From NCBI RefSeq assembly GCF_001975785.1, contig NZ_MSFI01000009.1:1-64000 (forward strand): a stretch of 64,000 nucleotides of DNA, in the 5' to 3' direction. The stretch is from Domibacillus epiphyticus (GTDB taxonomy: Bacteria > Bacillota > Bacilli > Bacillales > Domibacillaceae). The position numbers and the translations under genes are program-made. Positions 59,230 to 64,000 of this stretch are shown here, piece after piece; position 1 is the first letter of the stretch, and every line of letters starts with the position of its first letter. The notes under the pieces were generated by a model. The model worked only from the letters and a program-made list of their open reading frames with translations. It made no database searches and had not been told where the DNA came from.

Positions 59230-60029
59230 GGACAAGGCGCCGTAAACCGTCACAGAAAAGCAGTGCGCCGAAATGGATGGTGACATTTTCTGATCTCGTT
59301 ACGCTCATTCTCGTCTTTTTCATTTTGATGTTTTCCATGTCTCAAGTCGATAAAGTAAAGTTTCAATCGATTGCAGAATCGTTCCGTGATGAGGAATCAT
59401 TTAATGAAAACCCATCAATTGTACCCGGTGACTATCCGAATGAGGAAATTGAGCCTGGCGGCGAGGAGTCACTTGATAAATTGTATGAAGATGTGAAAGT
59501 ATATTTGAAGAAAAATGGTCTGGAGGAGACAGCCAACGTCATTCGTGATGAGCGGGGCGTCGTTCTTGTATTAGAGGAGCAGCTGTTATTCGGGAGCGGT
59601 GATGCGTCATTAATGCCCGAATCGTATTCATTTTTAGCAGAAATCGGAAATTTGTTTGCAGATATGCCGAATATGATTAAAGTGGAAGGCCACACGGATA
59701 ACGTGCCGATTCAAAGTGTTGTCTACCCATCTAATTGGGAACTATCCACTGCACGTGCATCGAGTGTTATTCGCTATTTTATCGATGAATTTACGCTTTC
59801 CCCGGACAGGTTTTCGGCAGTTGGCTACGCAGATACGAGACCGCTCGTGCCTAATACAACTGAAAAGAATATGCAAAAAAACCGCCGTGTCGAAATTATT
59901 ATAACTGATCCGGCTTTAATAAATGAAACGAAAGCAGTGAGCCGTCTTAGTCGGCTGCACTGCTTTTATTTTTCTGATCGCGCAGCGGATATAGCAGCTT
60001 TTCCACTGTCAGTCGGTTTTTCTCTGTAA
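59226..60029 (+). CDS. motS: Flagellar stator protein MotS, with an aberrant C-terminal extension
   Basis: MotB-type partner of MotP. One N-terminal helix with the ion-binding Asp (WMVTFSDLVTLILVFFILMF), a plug region, and a C-terminal OmpA-like peptidoglycan-binding domain (VEGHTDNVP ... NRRVEII). After that domain the frame continues about 40 residues, through a terminator hairpin and 83 nt into the antisense acuC 3' end. A +1 frame stop (TAATAA at 59917-59922) lies where family members usually end, so a lost or shifted stop is likely. Confidence 0.88.
   Translation: MRTRRRKPSQKSSAPKWMVTFSDLVTLILVFFILMFSMSQVDKVKFQSIAESFRDEESFNENPSIVPGDYPNEEIEPGGEESLDKLYEDVKVYLKKNGLEETANVIRDERGVVLVLEEQLLFGSGDASLMPESYSFLAEIGNLFADMPNMIKVEGHTDNVPIQSVVYPSNWELSTARASSVIRYFIDEFTLSPDRFSAVGYADTRPLVPNTTEKNMQKNRRVEIIITDPALINETKAVSRLSRLHCFYFSDRAADIAAFPLSVGFSL
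59930..59972. terminator. Terminator hairpin inside the motS/acuC overlap
   Basis: AAAGCAGTG(C)AGCCG-type stem, 59931-59966, loop containing the acuC stop codon, followed by TTTTATTTTT on the plus strand. On the minus strand the flank is also T-containing (TTTCG). It should end both convergent transcripts. Confidence 0.85.
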
Positions 60030-61125
60030 TTTCCTCTTTTCGGGGGATGGCTGGATACATAGTAGCCGGATCGGTCCAGTCGACCGGGAGAGGATAAGGT
60101 GCTTTTTTCTGCCAATGTGAGATCCATTCCGCCGGCAGCTTGTCCGCTAAATGGGACTGCCCGCTCATTTCAAGCCAGAGAAGCGACCAGGCACGCGGAA
60201 CGACACGCCATATGTCGTAACCGCCACCGCCAACAGCAATCCAGCGGCCATCGCAATATTCATGAGCTAGTTCATGGGCGAGTTCCGGAATCCGCTTATA
60301 AATGTTGATCGATGCTGATAAATGTGTAAGCGGATCGTAGTAATGAGAATCGGCTCCATTTTGTGTTAAAATAACATCCGGTTTAAAAAAATGAGTGACT
60401 TCTCGGAGTGTAGTTTCATACGACTCGAGCCACGACTCATCTTCTGTAAAAGCATCGAGTGGTACATTAAATGAATAGCCGTAACCTTGCCCGTGCCCCC
60501 GTTCATTAACATTTCCTGTTCCGGGAAAGAGATAGCGGCCTGTTTCGTGAATAGAATATGTACATACTTCAGGGTCGTCGTAGAAAGACCATTGAACACC
60601 GTCGCCGTGATGCGCATCTGTATCGACGTACAGTATACGTGCTTTATATGTTTCTTGTAAGTATTTAATGGCGACAGAGCTGTCATTATAAATACAAAAC
60701 CCGGAAGCTTTTCCTCGGAATCCATGGTGGAGTCCTCCGCCGAGATGGATCGCATGGTTGGCTTTTTCCTGCATAACTTGATCCGCTGCCGTAAGGGTGC
60801 CGCCAACGAGAAGAGAGCTTGCTTCATGCATGCCTTTAAACATCGGTGTATCTTCCGTGCCGAGACCATATCCTTCACCGGCCGATTCAGACAATTCACC
60901 GCGGCTTGCTTTTTTAACTGCTTCTACGTATTCACTGTCGTGGATAAGTATTAATTCTTCGTCTGTTGCACTGCGAGGTTTAATTATGTGGCTGTCATTC
61001 AGTGCCCCCATTTTACGGAGCAGATCCATTGTTAGAGTAAGACGAAACTGATTGAAAGGGTGATTTTCTGAAAAACGATAGCGTAATAGTTGATCAGAAT
61101 ACACGAAGACGGCATCGAGTTTCAT
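59947..61125 (-). CDS. acuC: AcuC, histone-deacetylase-family protein deacetylase
   Basis: A 392-aa class I HDAC-like zinc hydrolase. GGGLHHGF and VDTDAHHGDGVQW hold the catalytic His pair and metal Asp; late GGGGYD segment intact. In B. subtilis AcuC removes the acetyl group that AcuA puts on AcsA, restoring activity. ATG 61125 is 8 nt after GGGAG; ATG 61131 is too close to that site. Confidence 0.95.
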   Translation of the reverse strand: MKLDAVFVYSDQLLRYRFSENHPFNQFRLTLTMDLLRKMGALNDSHIIKPRSATDEELILIHDSEYVEAVKKASRGELSESAGEGYGLGTEDTPMFKGMHEASSLLVGGTLTAADQVMQEKANHAIHLGGGLHHGFRGKASGFCIYNDSSVAIKYLQETYKARILYVDTDAHHGDGVQWSFYDDPEVCTYSIHETGRYLFPGTGNVNERGHGQGYGYSFNVPLDAFTEDESWLESYETTLREVTHFFKPDVILTQNGADSHYYDPLTHLSASINIYKRIPELAHELAHEYCDGRWIAVGGGGYDIWRVVPRAWSLLWLEMSGQSHLADKLPAEWISHWQKKAPYPLPVDWTDPATMYPAIPRKEEITEKNRLTVEKLLYPLRDQKNKSSAAD

Positions 61126-61769
61126 GGACATACTCCCGGCATATTGGGCCAGAGAACATGATGGCCCGCTTTTTTTAAATCGTCGATCACCCCGACTGGA
61201 TTCATTGTCCGAACACGGAAGACAATAACTTTATAGTCTTCATCAATACGATCCGGATAAATAAGCACGCTGTGAATATTAGCACGCCGTTTGTTAAGAA
61301 CCTGCAAAATTTCAAATAGCATTCCCGCTTTATTCGGGACTTTCACTTCAACACGCGAACCTGGCTGATTCACACCCGTTAACTCGACAAATGTGTGGAG
61401 CACATCTGTTTCTGTAATCATACCTACTATGTCGCCGTTTTGGACGATCGGCATGCAGCTAATGTTATGTTCGTAAAGGGTTGCTGCAATATCTTCCACA
61501 AAATCGAGCGGATGACCCGTAATGACATTTTCCTCCATAATTAAACTCAGTGGTTTATTTAATTCTTCCTCACCGACGTCTTTTTGCAGGATAGAGGGTG
61601 TTGCATCTTTAATATCACGGTCTGTAACGAGACCGACTAATACACCTCCTCCATCAGTGATGGGTATATGGCGGACTTTATGATCACGGCAAAGTTGAAG
61701 AGCTGTCGCAATCGTATCTTCCGGTGAAAGCGTATGTATGTCCATTTGCATTACTTCTTCTACAATCAT
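61122..61769 (-). CDS. acuB: AcuB, CBS-ACT domain protein
   Basis: A 215-aa protein with two CBS domains (about residues 1-130, HIPITDGGGVLVGLVTDRD and MPIVQNGDIVGMITETDVL) and a C-terminal ACT domain. Likely senses an adenine nucleotide or other ligand in the acetoin/acetate system; its role is not established. ATG after AAGGGGGA. It overlaps the acuC start region by 4 nt. Confidence 0.94.
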   Translation of the reverse strand: MIVEEVMQMDIHTLSPEDTIATALQLCRDHKVRHIPITDGGGVLVGLVTDRDIKDATPSILQKDVGEEELNKPLSLIMEENVITGHPLDFVEDIAATLYEHNISCMPIVQNGDIVGMITETDVLHTFVELTGVNQPGSRVEVKVPNKAGMLFEILQVLNKRRANIHSVLIYPDRIDEDYKVIVFRVRTMNPVGVIDDLKKAGHHVLWPNMPGVCP

Positions 61770-61790
61770 AGGTCAGTCCCCCTTGACTCG

Positions 61791-62423
61791 TTAATACATA
61801 AACCGGTTCATAAAACGGATTTGATCGAATTTTTGAATGGAATCTTGGTCGACCCGCGAACCGATCCGCACCATTAAGCAATTTGCCGGATGGGAGCTGA
61901 TTTCGGGATCATCTGTTGCATACCAGACCAATCCACCGGCATTCATCATCTTTTCCATTATCTTCCTGTATTCCCAGACGTTCAAACCCGTTCCTTTTAA
62001 ATCCCAATGCCAGTAATATTCCGTTGTGATGGTGATATAATCTTCCATTTGGTCATCCATCATTGCGACAATAAGCATATTCTGACCCACTCTTGCTCCG
62101 CGGAATTCAGGAGCGACTTCTATTGCTCCGAGTTCGATTAAGTTTTCCATTTTTGCTTCAGACCATCTTTCGAGCGGGTCGGGGTATAAAAATGTGACAT
62201 AGCCGACGATTGTATTTTCACGGCGGGAAATTATAATTCGTCCTTCTGGAAGTTCCGCAATTTCGATGAGTGCCTTGTGTTGAAGTTCGGGCTGGCGAAA
62301 GGCGGTCAGGCCTTCATGAAATTCATATTCTGCAAGAGCTTCCGCTGTCACAGGCCCTTCAATTAATAAAGTGCCAGAGGGTGTTTTTACTTCTTTTGAA
62401 TGATATGTTTTACTATGCTCCAT
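61791..62423 (-). CDS. acuA: AcuA, GNAT acetyltransferase of AcsA
   Basis: A 210-aa GNAT protein; the acetyl-CoA segment is GAIEVAPEFRGARVGQNML. In B. subtilis it acetylates and inactivates acetyl-CoA synthetase. First gene of acuABC, divergent from its target acsA. A TATAAT lies about 25 nt upstream, with a cre-like sequence (62480-62493, two mismatches) near its -35. Confidence 0.94.
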   Translation of the reverse strand: MEHSKTYHSKEVKTPSGTLLIEGPVTAEALAEYEFHEGLTAFRQPELQHKALIEIAELPEGRIIISRRENTIVGYVTFLYPDPLERWSEAKMENLIELGAIEVAPEFRGARVGQNMLIVAMMDDQMEDYITITTEYYWHWDLKGTGLNVWEYRKIMEKMMNAGGLVWYATDDPEISSHPANCLMVRIGSRVDQDSIQKFDQIRFMNRFMY

Positions 62424-62543
62424 TGGGTCACCGCCTTAACATTAATCCTTACTTACCATTATACATAAATATGAAATTAATAAAGCGTTTTCAGTAAATT
62501 TTCAAAGAATCAACAAAATCTTAAAAAAAGAATTTTGAATAAA

Positions 62544-62572
62544 TTGTGAAAATTTTCAATGTATTATATAAT
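62544..62572 (+). promoter_or_regulatory. acsA promoter (sigma-A)
   Basis: TTGTGA at 62544-62549, 17 nt, TATAAT at 62567-62572; start site about 62579. The spacer holds a 12-bp palindrome TGAAAATTTTCA (62547-62558). Confidence 0.75.
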
Positions 62573-62611
62573 AGAATTGTATTATTCATATACATAAGGG
62601 GGAATCGGTCT

Positions 62612-64000
62612 ATGAAATTGGAAGCGCTATCAGCGGAAAAGGGTAATTATAATTTGCAAAGTTATGAAGACACGTATGCTTCTTTTGATTGGAAAGAAGC
62701 AGAGAAAGCTTTTTCTTGGTCTGAGACAGGAAAAGTGAACGCTGCGTACGAAGCGATTGACCGTCATGCCGAGTCTGACAGAAAAGACAAAGTAGCTCTT
62801 TATTACAGGGATGCAAATCGAAACGAGCAATACACATTTGCTGATATGAAAGCCTGCTCAAACAAGGCAGCGAACGTATTGAAAGAGTATGGACGTGTAG
62901 AAAAGGGAGACCGCGTCTTTATTTTCATGCCGCGTTCGCCGGAACTTTATTTCTCGGTACTCGGTGCGATCAAAGCAGGAGCGATCGTAGGACCATTATT
63001 TGAAGCTTTCATGGAAGGTGCTGTGCGGGATCGTCTGGAAGACAGCGAAGCAAAAGTGATTATTACGACACCTGATCTCCTTGAACGCGTGCCAGTAAGT
63101 GAGCTGCCGCATCTTGAGAAAGTATTTGTCGTGGCAGACAATGTGAAAGAAGATGAGAAACATGTTGATTTCCTATCGAAATGGAACGATGCATCTGATA
63201 AATTCGATATTCAATGGGTAGATCGAAATGATGGATTGCTTCTTCATTACACATCCGGTTCAACCGGAAAACCTAAAGGAGTCTTGCATGTACATAATGC
63301 AATGATTCAACAATATCAAACCGCAAAATGGGTACTGGACCTGCAGGAAAATGATGTGTACTGGTGCACTGCGGACCCGGGCTGGGTAACTGGAACAGCA
63401 TACGGCATCTTTGGACCATGGCTTACAGGCTCAACGAACGTGATTGTTGGGGGACGCTTCAGTCCGGAAGCATGGTACGGTACAATTGAAGAATATAAAG
63501 TAACGGTTTGGTACAGCGCACCAACAGCCTTCCGCATGTTAATGGGTGCTGGGGATGAAGTGGTGAAAAAGTTTGATCTTTCGTCGCTACGCCACATTTT
63601 AAGCGTAGGTGAACCACTCAACCCTGAAGTGGTCCGCTGGGGTAAAAAAGTATTCGATCTTCGCATTCATGATACATGGTGGATGACGGAGACTGGCGCA
63701 CAGGTCATCTGTAACTATCCAGCAATGGATATTCGTCCGGGCTCAATGGGCAAGCCAATCCCAGGTGTAAAAGCAGCGATTGTTGATGATCAAGGAAACG
63801 AACTGCCGCCGAATCGCATGGGCAACCTTGCTATTAAAAAAGGCTGGCCGTCGATGATGGCGACAATTTGGAACAACGAAGCAAAATATGAATCCTATTT
63901 CATGCCGGGAGACTGGTACGTTTCGGGTGACTCCGCATACATGGATGAAGATGGATACTTCTGGTTCCAGGGCCGTGTTGATGATGTCATCATGACAGCG
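62612..64000 (+). CDS. acsA: Acetyl-CoA synthetase AcsA (5' part, runs off the window)
   Basis: The first 463 codons are present; the family is about 570 aa, so the C-terminal domain with the acetylated lysine is outside. Adenylating motif YTSGSTGKPKGV (about residues 213-224), WWMTETGAQ and GRVDDVIMTA are intact. It activates acetate to acetyl-CoA. ATG after AAGGGGGA. A cre site lies in codons 3-7, and the divergent acuABC genes control its acetylation state. Confidence 0.97.
   Translation, partial: MKLEALSAEKGNYNLQSYEDTYASFDWKEAEKAFSWSETGKVNAAYEAIDRHAESDRKDKVALYYRDANRNEQYTFADMKACSNKAANVLKEYGRVEKGDRVFIFMPRSPELYFSVLGAIKAGAIVGPLFEAFMEGAVRDRLEDSEAKVIITTPDLLERVPVSELPHLEKVFVVADNVKEDEKHVDFLSKWNDASDKFDIQWVDRNDGLLLHYTSGSTGKPKGVLHVHNAMIQQYQTAKWVLDLQENDVYWCTADPGWVTGTAYGIFGPWLTGSTNVIVGGRFSPEAWYGTIEEYKVTVWYSAPTAFRMLMGAGDEVVKKFDLSSLRHILSVGEPLNPEVVRWGKKVFDLRIHDTWWMTETGAQVICNYPAMDIRPGSMGKPIPGVKAAIVDDQGNELPPNRMGNLAIKKGWPSMMATIWNNEAKYESYFMPGDWYVSGDSAYMDEDGYFWFQGRVDDVIMTA
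62618..62632. promoter_or_regulatory. cre (CcpA) site within the acsA start
   Basis: TTGGAAGCGCTATCA fits WTGNAANCGNWNNCW at every defined position. Its centre is about +46 from the predicted start site, nearly the same place as the known B. subtilis acsA cre, so CcpA should block transcription as a roadblock on glucose. Confidence 0.75.

Noticed and set aside
60366-60899. 177-codon minus-strand frame within acuC
   Set aside because: Same strand as acuC but another frame; acuC carries all catalytic motifs through this stretch.

Overview
The window is about 64 kb of core chromosome from a low-to-moderate-GC, spore-former-type Bacillota, most likely a member of the Bacillaceae (Bacillus sensu lato). 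The evidence is direct: nearly every protein reads as an ortholog of a Bacillus subtilis protein, and the gene order follows the B. subtilis segment from trnB-glgBCDAP through menaquinone synthesis, pckA-metK, leuS, murC, aroA-ccpA-motPS and acuCBA-acsA. I cannot fix the genus from the sequence. I see no prophage, insertion sequence, CRISPR array or transposon; accessory differences are single-gene insertions.

Layout. 1-1751: the last 18 genes of a tRNA cluster in the order of the B. subtilis trnB array, ending in a strong terminator; the array contains one unusual, hairpin-rich spacer. 1.9-9.8 kb: glycogen operon glgB-glgC-glgD-glgA-glgP. 9.8-11.3 kb (minus): yteA and menA. 11.6-18.9 kb: menF-menD-menH-menB-menE-menC, which with menA makes menaquinone. 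19-23 kb: small genes including a LemA-like protein, yidD, ytzI, dps (with an evident sigma-B promoter), three small uncharacterised proteins, ytkD, ytmA and ytmB. 23-26.4 kb: divergent pckA and metK, metK behind a SAM (S-box) riboswitch. 26.4-31.7 kb: ytoA, ytpA-ytpB (lysophospholipase and sesquarterpene synthase), a luciferase-like monooxygenase, and mnmM-mnmL for wobble uridine modification of tRNA. 31.8-34.7 kb: leuS behind a strikingly compact T-box leader, then a rhodanese. 34.8-39 kb: ytfP, the lipid II flippase ytgP/murJ, a pseudouridine synthase and the regulator ytzE. 39-49.3 kb: dipeptidase pepV, a cysteine synthase homolog, thpR, ytlQ, pullulanase, ytmP, trmB, an M42 peptidase and ytpQ. 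49.4-56 kb: DNA translocase sftA, murC, an M29 aminopeptidase on the opposite strand, and the stress genes ytxG-ytxH-ytxJ behind a sigma-B promoter. 56-60 kb: aroA, ccpA, motP-motS. 59.9-64 kb: acuA-acuB-acuC divergent from acsA, which runs off the right edge.

The genes work together as a carbon-flow and respiration neighbourhood: glycogen synthesis, storage and debranching; gluconeogenesis (PckA); acetate activation (AcsA) with its acetylation switch (AcuA/AcuC); the global regulator CcpA with consensus cre sites at acsA and at 21053-21067; menaquinone for respiration; and chorismate-pathway entry (AroA), which supplies the menaquinone precursor.

I did not find a clearly new defence or mobile system. 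The observations most worth a second look are the 131-nt structured spacer inside the tRNA array, the minimal leuS T-box lacking a visible stem II or III, motS reading through a transcription terminator into the acuC 3' end, a 22-bp perfect palindrome in front of glgB, a repeated TATACT/AGTATA motif between pckA and metK, and a group of small uncharacterised genes around a cre site.
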